Source: Deltaproteobacteria bacterium (GTDB lineage Bacteria; Lernaellota; Lernaellaia; JACKCT01). Taken from it: 64,000 nt of DNA. Below, one piece after another: positions 29,900 through 39,857 of the stretch (positions within the stretch are counted from its first letter, which is position 1; each line of letters begins with the position of its first letter). Position numbers and translations under genes: made by a program. The notes below the pieces were generated by a model that was not told where the DNA came from, ran no database searches, and saw only the letters and a program-made list of their open reading frames with translations. The stretch is from the NCBI GenBank assembly GCA_027493875.1, contig JAOSJX010000028.1, positions 248,001 to 312,000 on the forward strand, given 5' to 3'.

Positions 29900-31122
29900 C
29901 AACGCGGCACCCCCTGGTCGTGGGACTCGACATCGGCACCATGAAATGCGCCGCCGTCGTCGCGGAAGTGACCGAGACCTCGGTCAACGTGCTCGGCGTC
30001 GGCCGGCAGGACAGCAAGGGCCTGCGCAAGGGCGTCATCATCAACATCGAAACGACGGTCCAGTCGATCAAACAGGCCGTGGAGCAGGCCGAGCTGATGT
30101 CCGGCTGCGACATCAAAAACGTGTACGCGGGCATTTCCGGCGGCCACATCAAATCGTTCAACAGCCACGGCATGATCGCGCTGAAAGAGCCGGAAGTCGG
30201 CGTCAAGGATCTCGAACGCGTCATGGAAGCGGCGGGCGCCGTCGCCATCCCCACGGACCGCGAAGTCCTGCACGTGCTGCCCTCCGAATACGTCGTCGAC
30301 GAGCAGCGCGGCGTGCGTCACCCCGTCGGCATGACCGGCGTGCGCCTCGAGGTGAACTGCCACATCATCACCGGCTCCACCACGAATATCGGCAGCAGCG
30401 TGAAATGCTGCAACGACGTCGGCGTCGTTGTCGAAAAAATGGTTTTCTCGCCCCTGGCCAGCGCCCTCGCCGTTCTCTCCGACGAGGAGCGCGAAGTCGG
30501 GGCCGTGGTTCTCGACATCGGCGGCGGCACCAGCGACATCGCCGTGTTTCACGAGGGCGCGCTCGTCCACTCGGCCGTCCTCGCCCTCGGCGGCGGCCAC
30601 ATCACCAACGACATCGCCCATGGCCTGCGCATTCCCGCGCATCCGTCCGCCGAAAGCCTGAAAAAGAAATACGGCTCCGCGCTCGCCTCGGAAGCCGACC
30701 CGCACGAGGACATCCCGCTGCAGGACGTCGGTTTCCGCGAGGAGCGCTGGGTTTCGCGCCAGATTCTCTGCGAGATCGTCGAACAGCGCTGCGACGAGAT
30801 CCTGCGCCTCATCCGCGCCGAGCTCGCCGAGTCCGGCTACATGGACGTCGCGCAGTCCGGCCTCGTCATCACCGGCGGTTGCGCGCTGCTGCCGCAATTC
30901 GACCGATTGGCCGAGCAGGTCTTCGGCGCCCCCGTGCGCATCGGCACGCCGCGCGGCATCGTCGGCCACAACGAACTGGTCGCCGATCCTTCCTTCGCGT
31001 GCGCCGCCGGACTCACCCTCTTCGGCGCGCGCGAAACACGGTCCGGAAAGAGAAGCTCGGGCGGGCCCGGGCTTGGGAAAGGTTGGGAGAATTTTAAGAG
31101 CTGGATCAAGGATTTCTTTTAA
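29896..31122 (+). CDS. ftsA: cell division protein FtsA
   Basis: 408 residues, intact actin-fold ATPase. VVGLDIGTMKCAAVVAEV is phosphate loop 1, the inserted 1C domain follows (VYAGISGGHIKSFNSHGM), then VVLDIGGGTSDIAVF and ITGGCALLP. The C-terminal amphipathic helix after a Gly-rich linker (WENFKSWIKDFF) targets the membrane. It tethers FtsZ to the membrane. Confidence 0.96.
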   Translation: MTTRHPLVVGLDIGTMKCAAVVAEVTETSVNVLGVGRQDSKGLRKGVIINIETTVQSIKQAVEQAELMSGCDIKNVYAGISGGHIKSFNSHGMIALKEPEVGVKDLERVMEAAGAVAIPTDREVLHVLPSEYVVDEQRGVRHPVGMTGVRLEVNCHIITGSTTNIGSSVKCCNDVGVVVEKMVFSPLASALAVLSDEEREVGAVVLDIGGGTSDIAVFHEGALVHSAVLALGGGHITNDIAHGLRIPAHPSAESLKKKYGSALASEADPHEDIPLQDVGFREERWVSRQILCEIVEQRCDEILRLIRAELAESGYMDVAQSGLVITGGCALLPQFDRLAEQVFGAPVRIGTPRGIVGHNELVADPSFACAAGLTLFGARETRSGKRSSGGPGLGKGWENFKSWIKDFF

Positions 31123-31172
31123 ACGTGCAACGGCCGTGTGCGGAGCGCGGCCCGAGGAACAAAGGAGACATC

Positions 31173-32400
31173 ATGAAATTCGACATTGTCGAGCGGCGGG
31201 GCGCGGCGTCTTTGAAGGTGGTGGGCGTCGGCGGCGGCGGCGGAAACGCCGTCAACACGATGATCCAATCGGGGTTGACGGGCGTGGAGTTCATCGCCTG
31301 CAACACCGACCGGCAGGCGCTGGATTCCAATCTGGCGCCCGAGCAGGTGCAGCTCGGCCAAGGGCTCGGCGCGGGCGGCATTCCGGACGTCGGGCGCCAG
31401 TCCGCGGAGGAATCCCAGGAACGCATCCGTGAATCCCTGAACGGCGCGAACATGGTGTTCATCACCGCCGGCATGGGCGGCGGCACGGGCACCGGCGCGG
31501 CGCCGATCGTCGCGCGCATCGCCCGCAAGGAGCTTGGGGCGCTCACCGTCGCCATCGTCACGCGGCCCTTTCTCTTCGAGGGCAAACGCCGATGGCGCCA
31601 GGCCGAGGAAGGCATCGAGGCGCTGCGCGCGGAAGTCGACACGCTGATCACGATTCCGAATCAAAAATTACTGGCGCTCGCGGGTCAGGAGCTCACGATG
31701 CTCGACGCGTTCAAAAAAGCGGACGAGGTGCTGCTGAACGCCGTGCAGAGCATTTCGGATCTCGTCACCGTGCCCGGCCTCATCAACCTCGACTTCGCCG
31801 ACGTGCGCACCATCATGCGCGGCACGGGCGTCGCGCTCATGGGCACCGGCGTCGGCACCGGCGAGAGCCGCGCCGTCGAGGCGGCCAACATGGCGATCTC
31901 CAGCCCGCTGCTCGAAAACGTGCAGATCAACGGCGCCCAGGGCGTGCTGATCAACATCACCGGCTCGTCGAACATGACGCTGATGGAAGTCAACGAGGCC
32001 GCCTCGCTCGTGCAGGACGCGGCGTCCGACGCCGCCAACATCATCTTCGGCGCCGTCATCGACGAACGCATGGGCGATTCGGTCCGCCTCACCGTCATCG
32101 CCACCGGCTTCGACCCGGTCGCGCAAACCCTCGGAGGCCGGACGCACGCGCGCACAAGCCGCGTCAGCGTCATCTCCCGGTCGCCGCGGCCCGAGCCGGA
32201 GGCGGAAGAAAACCGTCAGGTCGTGAACATGGGCACCGTCTCCGATTTGGAAGCGCCGCATTTCGACGACGAGCAGCCGGCGCCGCGCGAACGCATGAGC
32301 TTTTTTCAAAAAGGCCGCGACGGGCCGGGGCGCCCGCCGCGACCAGCGCGTGATGGACGAGTACGACATTCCGACGTTCCTGCGCCGCTCCGCCGACTAA
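31173..32400 (+). CDS. ftsZ: cell division GTPase FtsZ
   Basis: About 409 residues. GVGGGGGNAVNTM starts the GTPase domain, the tubulin signature is GMGGGTGTGAAP near residue 106, and NLDFADVRTIM is the T7 loop. The variable linker carries Arg, Pro and Glu. A break near 32335 restores the conserved C-terminal peptide DIPTFLRRSAD, the binding site for FtsA. AAAGGAG precedes the ATG. It is the last gene of the cluster. Confidence 0.96.
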
Positions 32401-32444
32401 GACTAAGGGACGCCGGACCGTTCTTTGAAACACGAATCGATTGT

Positions 32445-32620
32445 GGGTTCCTCGTGAACCCGCTCCCGCTTCGCTTGCCTTCGGGTTAAGCGAGGCACCA
32501 CAAAGACCGTCTCCAACCTTTCGTCGGTCTTTGTTGGGGCGCGGGTCCCCCACCCGTTCCCCAAGCAATCCCTTTTTTCAGGGCCGCCGAGTTTTGCCGC
32601 TTCGGCGGCCTCTTTTTTTG
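32445..32620 (+). ncRNA. candidate structured RNA downstream of ftsZ
   Basis: Five hairpins follow one another. They are GGGTTC/GAACCC (32445-32461); a 12-bp stem capped by a C-UUCG-G tetraloop (32468-32496); ACAAAGACCG/CGGTCTTTGT, 10 bp perfect (32500-32534); GGGG..CGGGT/ACCCG..CCCC (32536-32562); and the terminator (32582-32620). No open frame or known family matches. It could be an independent small RNA or a structured ftsZ 3' end. Confidence 0.5.
32582..32620 (+). terminator. rho-independent terminator of the dcw cluster
   Basis: GGCCGCCGA and TCGGCGGCC form a perfect 9-bp stem around an 11-base loop, followed by TCTTTTTTTG. It lies about 180 bp after ftsZ and just before the convergent recO stop. 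Confidence 0.88.
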
Positions 32621-32629
32621 TATTTTCGG

Positions 32630-33475
32630 CTAACCGGCGTCGGCCTTGACGCCGTGATATTCATCCGGTTTCACAAGCCGCCGCGCATACCGCAGCGCTT
32701 TCAGAGGAGCGCCGAGGTGGTATTCGACCTGGCGCGGCAGGAGATCCGCGAGCGGCTCGACCGCGCCGGCCGGCGCGGGAATCGTGAAAAGTTCGCCGAA
32801 CGGCGCCGATTGCGTTTCGCGCATCCACGCCCGCGTCGCCGCGGAGAGTTCCGTCAATTCCCGGCCCGGCGTACAGGCTGAACAAACGATGCCGAAGCGC
32901 GCAACGGAATACCGCGCGGCCGCGTTTTCCCGCGCCGCCTTCTTGCACACCACGCAATGTTCCAGATTCGGCGCCAATCCCGCCGCGCCGAGGAGCCGGA
33001 GCTCGAAGGTCCGAAGCACGCGCGGCCGGACGCCGTGGGCCGCCAGATCTTCCAGGGCCGCCACGGACAAACGGTAGATTTCCGGCTCGGCGTGATCCTC
33101 CGCGGAAAAACGGCGCGCGAGTTCCACAACGTGCTCCAGCGCCGCGACGCCCGCCGCCGATTGCGACAGCGGCCAGTAGCCGTCGAGCAGCTTGCCCGCC
33201 TCGACGCGCGCCATCCCGCGTTTACGCACGGCGACACGGACGAGGATGCGGTTGCCGATGTCAAAGACATTGGAAAAACGCTTCACGCTGCGACGGGCCC
33301 CCGGCACAATCGCCGACACGAGCCCGCCGTCCGGCGTCACGAGCTTCACCACGCGATCGCTCTCGCGATAAGCGATCAATCGAACAACCAAACTTTTGCG
33401 TTTCGTGCGTGGACAATCCCGCTCCCGCAAAAAGGAATGCGCGCAAGTGTGGAGCGGCGAAGCGTCCGCCGTCAA
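32630..33475 (-). CDS. recO: DNA repair protein RecO
   Basis: Up to 281 residues. The N-terminal OB-fold segment reads VVRLIAYRESDRVVKLVTPDGGLVSAIVPGARRSVKRFSN (seen in blocks), followed by the helical domain and a zinc site CVVC...CSAC. It loads RecA with RecR in recombinational repair. The ATG at 33475 gives about 27 residues more than usual; a TTG at about 33391 would fit the family start better, or a nearby indel may have displaced the true start. It converges on ftsZ. Confidence 0.82.
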   Translation of the reverse strand: MTADASPLHTCAHSFLRERDCPRTKRKSLVVRLIAYRESDRVVKLVTPDGGLVSAIVPGARRSVKRFSNVFDIGNRILVRVAVRKRGMARVEAGKLLDGYWPLSQSAAGVAALEHVVELARRFSAEDHAEPEIYRLSVAALEDLAAHGVRPRVLRTFELRLLGAAGLAPNLEHCVVCKKAARENAAARYSVARFGIVCSACTPGRELTELSAATRAWMRETQSAPFGELFTIPAPAGAVEPLADLLPRQVEYHLGAPLKALRYARRLVKPDEYHGVKADAG

Positions 33476-33503
33476 TAATCGGGGAAAAGATTAATGATGG
33501 CGC

Positions 33504-36181
33504 TCAGCGTGGCGACGGGCCGTTGTCGATCTTTTTCATGCCCGGAAAAATCTGAACGCCCTTACGGCGTTGCCACCATTCGATATAGGCGTTGCCGAAA
33601 AGATTGACGCCCCAAAGATACGCGAGCTTCGGCAGTTTCACGCCGTACTTTTCCGCCTTCGAGCGAAGCTGCATCCGCCGCCGGATGCTCGGGTCCTGCC
33701 GCACGTCCGCGAGAATTCGCTCCGCAAGTTGGTAACGGCGCCGCAGCGTCCCCACTTCGCCTTCAAGGTTTGACGCGTGACGGCGGACCTTGTCGAGATC
33801 CGACTTCGCCAGATCGTGATGCTTGGCCGTCGCCGCCAGATCGCCGGCGGTTCGTTCCAACTCGCTGCGCGTTTTCTGAACGTCCTTTTTCGAGTCCGGT
33901 GATCGTACGCGCCTGCTCCGACGCCTTCGTCTCCAACCGGTCGAACCGCTCCTTCGCCGCCTGCACGAACGATTCCTTTTCGGACACGACGCGGTCGAGC
34001 TCGATGAACTTCGACTTGATCTCCGCGTTGAGCTCGTCGAGCTGTTTCTTCAGCGTCTCCACCGCCGCCGCTTTCGCGTCGAGTTCCTGCTCCGCGGAAG
34101 CGATCTGCTGTTTCAATTCGCCTTCGCGCGCCGCCTGCTTTTCGAATTCCCGGTCCTTGGCCTCGACCTGGTCGTGCGCCTCGCGGAGCTTGGCGGTGAT
34201 CTCGTCTTCCTTGGCCTTCATCGTACGCATCTCCTTGTCGCGCTCCCGCAGCGCCGCGCGCGTTTCCTGCTCCATGTCCCGCGTTTTGGCGCGGTGCTCG
34301 GTTTCCTGCGCTTCCAAGCGGTCCTGCATTTTTTCGATCTGCCGGTCGCGGCGTTCGATTTCCTCTTCCGACCGTTTCCCCGACTCCACCATCTTTTCCT
34401 CGCTTTTTTCGAGGAGCCGGCGGATTTCCTGATCGTGCGCCACCTGCAAATCGTGCAGTTTCTTGTCCTTGAGTGTCAGACGTTCGGCGTGCTCGCGCTC
34501 GATCCGGTCGATTTTTTCCTGGAGCCGCTCGATCTGCCGGTCGCGCTTGACGATTTCCTGCTGCGACTTCTTCCCCGCCTGCGTCAGATTCGTTTCCGAG
34601 CTTTTCTGCAGGCGCGCGATCTCCTGGTCCTTGCGCCGCTGATCGGCCTGTTTCTCCCGGTTCAGATGGCGAATTTCCTCTTGAAGCTTTTTGATCGTTT
34701 CCTTCGCGTCCTGGTCGAGTTGCTTGACGCGCTCGTCGTGTTTGGATTGCTGTTCGTCCAATTTATCCTGCAACCGCAGCACGTCGCGGCGCGTCTCCGT
34801 GAGACGTTCCTGATGCTCTTGCGTCAACGCGCGGATCTGTGCGTCGTGCTCCGCGTGCCGTTTGCGCATGTCCGCGGCGAGCGCTTCGTACCGATCTTCC
34901 TTCGCCGCGAGTTGGCGTTGGAACTCCGAGGAAATGGCGCGCATCTCCTCGTTGATCTTGGCGACTTTGTCCTGCGCCTTGTCGATGAGCGCCACCGACT
35001 CGCGCCGGTAATAATCGCGAAAATCCGACAACAGGCTCTTCTTGCCCTTCTTGCGGATGGCCGGCTTCGCGACCCACTGCGCCAGACGTTTCGTCGCGTG
35101 TTCGTGATCGAATAACGCGCCCGCCAAACGCAGCGCATTGGCGCTCTTCGTCCGCGCCTTGCCCTCGTCGGTAAGCGCCTCGCGCACGGCGTCGGCGATT
35201 TCTTTTTCGCTGGTCTCGTCCACGACCCATCCGGCGTCGTACCGCTCGACCGGCTCCGCCAACTCCATCGACCGGCCCGTGATGATCGGCAACCCGCAAC
35301 GCAGGTATTCCACCGTCCGCGTCGAGAACGCCAACTCGCGTTCCGGATTCGGACGGTAAACATCCATCGCCGCGCGCGAACCGGCATAGACCTTGAGCAA
35401 TTTGTCGTGGGGAATCAGACCATGGTGCTTGACGGCTTGGAGACCCTTCAATCGCTCTTTGTAATCCGCGTAGATTCCTTTGTTGATTTCGTAGAGCGGA
35501 TGATCCTGCGCGAGTTTCGGCTCGCCGACGTAAAGCGCGAGCTCCGCGCCTTTGACGTTTCCCGCCTCGCGCCCCGCGATCTCGAGCGCGTCGAAAGGAT
35601 CGATCCACGGCCACGTCGCCCCGCCGAACACAAGACGCGGCGGCGTCGACTTCTTCGATGGGCGGCGGACCGGGTCCATGCTGACGGGCACCACGACAAA
35701 CGGCGGATCGAGCGGGTCCGCGCCGCCGAGGAGCGCCCAGGTCAGGAAATACTGCTTTTGCGCCCGCCCCGGCACGATCAATAAATCCGCGCGGGCGAGC
35801 GCGTCGATTTTCGTCAGCGCGTCGGTACGAAAGTTGCCGCCCTTCTTAAAGGCGTTCTCCAGACTCAACGGACCGTGTAAATCGATGGCGAGCGGGATGT
35901 CCATGGCCGGGAGATACGTCACCAAACCCCACTGCTCGACGATGACGACGTCCGGAACGATGGAAAAGATCTTTTGCGGAAGCTCCTCGGGAACATGAGC
36001 CGCTTCCCGGATCTCCGGCGGGTCGTCGGCGCTCACCATTTCCGCGGGCGCCGACACGACCACCTCGTGCCCGTGCGCCCGCAGCCCTTCCATCAGCCCG
36101 TGGACGCGCAGCGCCCCCCGTCACGGGCTTTCCCGGGCGAGCGGGCATCTCGCAAGTAATCAATAAGACTTTGCGTTTCAT
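33504..36181 (-). CDS. GT4-like glycosyltransferase fused to a long coiled coil
   Basis: About 892 residues. The N-terminus MKRKVLLITCEMPARPGKPVTGGA is a GT-B nucleotide-sugar fold start, and the second Rossmann half contains EYLRCGLPIITGRSMELAEPVE and a C-terminal helix. From about residue 400 to 790 the sequence is an almost uninterrupted charged coiled coil of Glu, Lys, Gln and Arg heptads. A basic C-terminal domain follows. Breaks are the G-run near 36119 and one near 33885. Probably a cell-surface polysaccharide enzyme that also acts as a scaffold; the sugar is unknown. Confidence 0.72.
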
Positions 36182-36243
36182 CGGGAAAATATTACTTGAT
36201 GGGCGGGCTTTTTCCCAGAGGTCGGCCGTCGTCGACTCCGTTA

Positions 36244-37229
36244 GAGCACTTCACGGTTGCATGTAGCCACATGATTTGAACCACCCGAAAGCGTCGTCGG
36301 CGGTGACGGTGCGGAGAGCTTCGCCGATGGCGCGGAAAAGTGCGTCGAGGGTTCGGGCTTTGACCTTGCGGAGATATGCTTTGATCTTGGACCACATCTT
36401 CTCGATGGGATTGAGATCGGGACTGTACGGCGGCAGGTAACGCACCTGCGCTCCGACCGCCTCGATGAGGTGCGTCACCGCCGGGCTCTTGTGTGGCGCG
36501 AGGTTGTCCATCACCACCACGTCGCCCGCCCGCAGCCTCGGTGCCAGGACATGCTCGATGTACGTCTCGAATGCGGCGCCGTCGGTGGCCCCGTCGCTGA
36601 CCCAATCGACCGTTTGTCCGTTGAACCACAGCGCCGAGATCATGGTGGTCGTGTTCCAATGCCCGTGCGGCGACGCATCCACCACGCGCCCTCCGTCGAA
36701 GGCGCGCCCGTAAAGCCGGGTCATGTTGGTCTTGGCGCCGCTCTCGTCCAGAAAAATCAGGTGCGACGAGTCGATCCCGTCCGTTTCTTGGCGCCAAGCC
36801 TTCCGCCGGGCTTGGACGTCGGGACGGTCCTGCTCACGGGCGCGGAGTGACTTTTTTTCGGCGGCAGCCCAAACGGCCCAGCGCCCGATGAACGGCCATG
36901 ATGCTGCCGTGGCCGCCCGTGGCTGCCAGCAGTTCTTCGAGCGTGGCGTCCGGGTTTTCGCAAACCGCCTTCTTCAAGGCTTCCAACCGCGGACCTTGAT
37001 AAACAGCCTGCCGGCCGCCGCCATGCGGTTTCGGCGCGATCGACTCGCCCCGCCGCCGCCGGCCCAAGAGATTTCTCACGAATCCGTAGCTGACACCGAA
37101 CCGGGCTGCGATGTCCCGCTTCGTCACCCCGCCGCGTTCGTAAGCCGCCACCACCTTCTCGCGTAGGTCCATCGAATAAGCGCTCATGTCTGACGTATCG
37201 GCATAGCCAACGCCAAACGTGAATTGCTC
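36244..37229 (-). mobile_element. IS630-family insertion sequence, complete, 986 bp
   Basis: Terminal inverted repeats begin GAGCACTTCACGGTTG on the left and GAGCAATTCACGTTTG on the right (14 of 16 match). The element is bounded on each side by TA (36242-36243 and 37230-37231), the target duplication of IS630/Tc1-mariner elements. One transposase fills the element. It inserted into the stop codon of the gene to its right. Confidence 0.88.
36251..37187 (-). CDS. IS630-family transposase (two-frame)
   Basis: The N-terminal half has a helix-turn-helix ([19 protein letters not shown]) and the linker typical of IS630. The C-terminal half is the DDE domain: Asp in FLDESGAKT, Asp in [10 protein letters not shown] and Glu in [11 protein letters not shown]. 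The frames join at a run of seven A (minus strand) near 36842-36848, where six A would read through as KKSLRAREQ. Either a homopolymer error or the slippage site seen in some IS630 elements explains this. It ends 7 bp from the IS left end. Confidence 0.88.
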
Positions 37230-37858
37230 TAGTCGATATACAAGTCCTCGTCGCCCTCGCCGTCGAGATCCTCCGGTGGAGCCTCGTCGCCTTCTTCCTC
37301 CAACCCCAATTCTTCATCGAGCAGATCGTCGGGGAGAGGCGGCGCGGGCGGCGCGTCAACGAGTCCTTCATCGCCGGCCGCGCCGTCGATACGCGGCAGC
37401 TTCTTTTGAAGGCCGGTCGCGCGGGCGCCGACCGCGCGGGCCGGCGCGATGCCTTGACGCCGCGCGTCGCGCTCGGCGCGTCGCTTCGCCAAAAAATCCT
37501 CACGGGATTTCGGCGTCACACGGTTGCGGTTGGAACGAAGCCGGCGATTGGGGTCGACGCGGTTTGATTTGCGCTCGATGCTCGGCGCGGATTTCTTCTC
37601 GCTGTCGTCCGGCCGGCCGAGTTTGGACAAAAAGCCTTCCGTCTTCTCGTCGGCGGGCTCCTCCGCGTCGTCGGTCTGCGCGAGCGGGCTGCGGCCGAGC
37701 CGGCCCGTGGCGGTCGCGGCGCCGGCGCCCTGAAATACCGCGGGATCGATCGCCGGACGCACCAAACCGTCGACCGGGCTCGGCGGCGTTCGAAAGAACC
37801 AATTGACGCCGATCAGCAGCGCCACCGGAATGAAGGCAAGCAAAACTTTTTTCGGCAT
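37229..37858 (-). CDS. membrane-anchored acidic protein, unknown
   Basis: About 209 residues. ATG 37858 follows AAAGGGAG. One N-terminal membrane helix (VLLAFIPVALLIGVNWFF) precedes a Pro/Asp-rich stretch, an Arg/Lys-rich middle (SREDFLAKRRAERDARR) and a very acidic tail ending DGEGDEDLYID. No family recognised. The stop TAG uses G37229 from the IS630 end; without the insertion the stop would be TAA. Before insertion it would have lain about 60 bp upstream of the coiled-coil glycosyltransferase and probably in one operon with it. Confidence 0.6.
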   Translation of the reverse strand: MPKKVLLAFIPVALLIGVNWFFRTPPSPVDGLVRPAIDPAVFQGAGAATATGRLGRSPLAQTDDAEEPADEKTEGFLSKLGRPDDSEKKSAPSIERKSNRVDPNRRLRSNRNRVTPKSREDFLAKRRAERDARRQGIAPARAVGARATGLQKKLPRIDGAAGDEGLVDAPPAPPLPDDLLDEELGLEEEGDEAPPEDLDGEGDEDLYID

Positions 37859-38010
37859 CGGACCGTTAACTCCCTTTCCGATCCCGCCGGCCGTCAAACG
37901 GCGCGGCGACCTGCTGTTTTTAGGCCGCCTCGGCCTGAAACGCAACGCCCAATGATGAGACACCCCGACGCGGCCGCCGGTTCAAGCGTGAGCGGTCTGA
38001 CAGTTTGTCC

Positions 38011-38040
38011 TTGCGGGCCGGCCACGCGAAAATCTATAAT
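38011..38040 (+). promoter_or_regulatory. predicted sigma-70 promoter of the ferritin-like gene
   Basis: A perfect TATAAT at 38035-38040 is preceded by TTGCGG at 38011-38016 with an 18-bp spacer, 48 bp upstream of the start. The 230-bp gap 37859-38088 contains no gene. Confidence 0.55.
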
Positions 38041-38088
38041 CGTAAAGTCCGCCGTGGCGGTATCGCAACAAAAAACAGGGGGACGGCC

Positions 38089-38595
38089 ATGGACGACGCT
38101 TACCGGATCGCGCTCCAGACCGAGGACGACGGGTACCAGCTTTACGTGCGGGCCCTCGAACGCTCGACGCATCCCCTCGGGCGCGACATTCTCGATTTTC
38201 TCGCCCGCGAGGAATTGAAGCATACCGCCATCATCGAGCGGATCGTCTCGAAGATCACGGCGGGCGGGCGCTTTGAGAAAGAGGATTTCACGCTCGACGC
38301 GCGGCGCGGCGAAACGATCTTCTCCGAGGCGTTGAAAAACCCGGAGGCGCGCTTGCCCGGCACCGCGGACGATCTCGCCGTGCTTCGAGAAGGACTGCGT
38401 TTCGAGACCGAAGGAATCGCCTTTTTCGCCAAAGCCGCGGAAGCGGCGGCGAATCCCGAGGAGCGCCGGTTCTATGAAGCCATGGCGCGCGAGGAACGCG
38501 CGCACAAAAAACTCCTCGAATCGTCGATCGAGTATCTCGAAAACCCGGACGTGTGGTTCGAGCGCGACGCGTCGATCCACCTGGACGGCGCGTAG
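38089..38595 (+). CDS. ferritin-like / rubrerythrin-family diiron protein
   Basis: 168 residues. Two helix pairs each carry a Glu and an EExxH unit: early Glu in ALQTEDDGYQLY with REELKH near residue 43, and EGLRFETEGIAFF with REERAHKKL near residue 134. These are the diiron ligands of rubrerythrin-like proteins. No C-terminal rubredoxin cysteines are present. Likely role in peroxide or iron handling. ATG 38089 follows CAGGGGGA. Confidence 0.78.
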   Translation: MDDAYRIALQTEDDGYQLYVRALERSTHPLGRDILDFLAREELKHTAIIERIVSKITAGGRFEKEDFTLDARRGETIFSEALKNPEARLPGTADDLAVLREGLRFETEGIAFFAKAAEAAANPEERRFYEAMAREERAHKKLLESSIEYLENPDVWFERDASIHLDGA

Positions 38596-38607
38596 GCGGC
38601 CGCGGCT

Positions 38608-39705
38608 CTACTTGCGAATCCAGACGGACTGCGTCGGCACCCAGCCGACGGCGCCGTCGCGCAGCACCACCTTCGTATAGACGCTTCGATAGCCGATCAC
38701 GCGCACCGGCGTTCCCGGAGGAAGGCGGACGTTTCCGAGCCGCCGGACCCCCAGTTCGCTCTGAAACGAAATGCCGCCCTGCCCGCGCAAAACGCCCATG
38801 ATGTTGATCGGCCCGGTGCCCGGAAGAACCTCGCCGTCCGGTGCCCAGAACGGCGGATTGTCCGAGGGATCGTCGTTGTTCGTTTCATAGACCGGGATCG
38901 GCGGCACGCGGAAATAGGGTCCGGTCTCCGCGTGCTTGGGAACCCAGTCGTTCATGTTCTTAAAGAGTTTGCGGAAGGTCTTCTCTTCCTGCTTCCCGCC
39001 GACCGGCACCGCGTCGAAATACACGAGGTGCCCGGTTGCGCCCTCGAAATAACCCACGGCGAGAAACGACGTGCGAAGGCCCTCGATGCGCTCTTTCGTC
39101 GCGGGCAGCGCCTCGTCCGGCTCGTCCGGCATGCGCCGCGAGACGCCGAGCACAAACGCGAGGCCGTCCGAACGGTAGTGACCCGCGATGCGTTGCGCGA
39201 CGTCGCGCGGCAGCGACGCGCTAGGCCGGCCCGCCGGCATCGCCACGATATCGGCAAAGGACCGGAAAGCGCCGAGCACGTCGATGAGGTGCAACTCCAC
39301 ACGCTCCGCGCCGGGGTCGACGTGATAAGGCGGTTCGCGAAGCGGCCCGCTTTTGACGCCGGTCTGAGAAACGCGTTCGGGCTGCGTTCCGTTGGTTCCG
39401 ACGTAATAATGTTCGAACGAGCCGCGCGGATATTCCTTACGCCGCAACAATTCCGTCAGTTCCTGTTCCATGGATTGCGCGTCGCCGATGCTCTCACGCA
39501 GCGCGATGAAGGTTTTGCCTTCGAGGTCCCTTTGAATCACCGCGAAATCGAAGAAGACGGCGAGGCGGTCGAAGCCGGCGTTGTCCTCGCTGAACCCATT
39601 GGCCCACGCGCTTTCTTCCTTGGCGCCGCACGCCGACAAGCCCAGAAGCCACGCGCAAACGAGAAGCACGGACGGAACCGATCGAATGATCCGGAATATC
39701 GTCAT
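38608..39705 (-). CDS. SH3-like lipoprotein, unknown function
   Basis: 365 residues, intact. The N-terminal signal ends in LGLSAC, so it is lipidated at Cys26 or thereabouts. Most of the protein is not assignable. The last 70 residues (LGVRRLGNVRLPPGTPVRVIGYRSVYTKVVLRDGAVGWVPTQSVW, seen in blocks) look like a bacterial SH3 wall-binding domain. It converges on the ferritin-like gene with 12 bp between stops. Confidence 0.65.
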   Translation of the reverse strand: MTIFRIIRSVPSVLLVCAWLLGLSACGAKEESAWANGFSEDNAGFDRLAVFFDFAVIQRDLEGKTFIALRESIGDAQSMEQELTELLRRKEYPRGSFEHYYVGTNGTQPERVSQTGVKSGPLREPPYHVDPGAERVELHLIDVLGAFRSFADIVAMPAGRPSASLPRDVAQRIAGHYRSDGLAFVLGVSRRMPDEPDEALPATKERIEGLRTSFLAVGYFEGATGHLVYFDAVPVGGKQEEKTFRKLFKNMNDWVPKHAETGPYFRVPPIPVYETNNDDPSDNPPFWAPDGEVLPGTGPINIMGVLRGQGGISFQSELGVRRLGNVRLPPGTPVRVIGYRSVYTKVVLRDGAVGWVPTQSVWIRK

Positions 39706-39752
39706 CGCGATTCCTTACACTTCCGATAGTTTCCCACAAGCGGACAATGCAC

Positions 39753-39781
39753 ATTCTCATCGGCGCGCTGATCAATGTCAA
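39753..39781 (-). promoter_or_regulatory. predicted sigma-70 promoter of the SH3-like lipoprotein gene
   Basis: On the minus strand TTGACA (39781-39776) and GAGAAT (39758-39753) have a 17-bp spacer, about 50 bp upstream of the ATG at 39705. The 152-bp intergenic region separates this gene from the divergent zinc-binding gene. Confidence 0.55.
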
Positions 39782-39857
39782 CGAGTTGACAGGGGGGCCG
39801 CGCTCGCCTAGAGCTTAGCAAGGTGCTCGAAACCACTGGCAAAACGGCGGGACCACC

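Noticed and set aside
32401-32629. tRNA, tmRNA or SRP RNA after ftsZ
   Set aside because: No CCA-ending acceptor stem, T-loop sequence or GGAA tetraloop of SRP RNA is visible; the region is kept as an unassigned structured candidate.
37229-37858. Acidic membrane protein truncated by IS630
   Set aside because: Removing the IS and one TA copy leaves a stop (TAA) at the same codon, so the protein length is unchanged.
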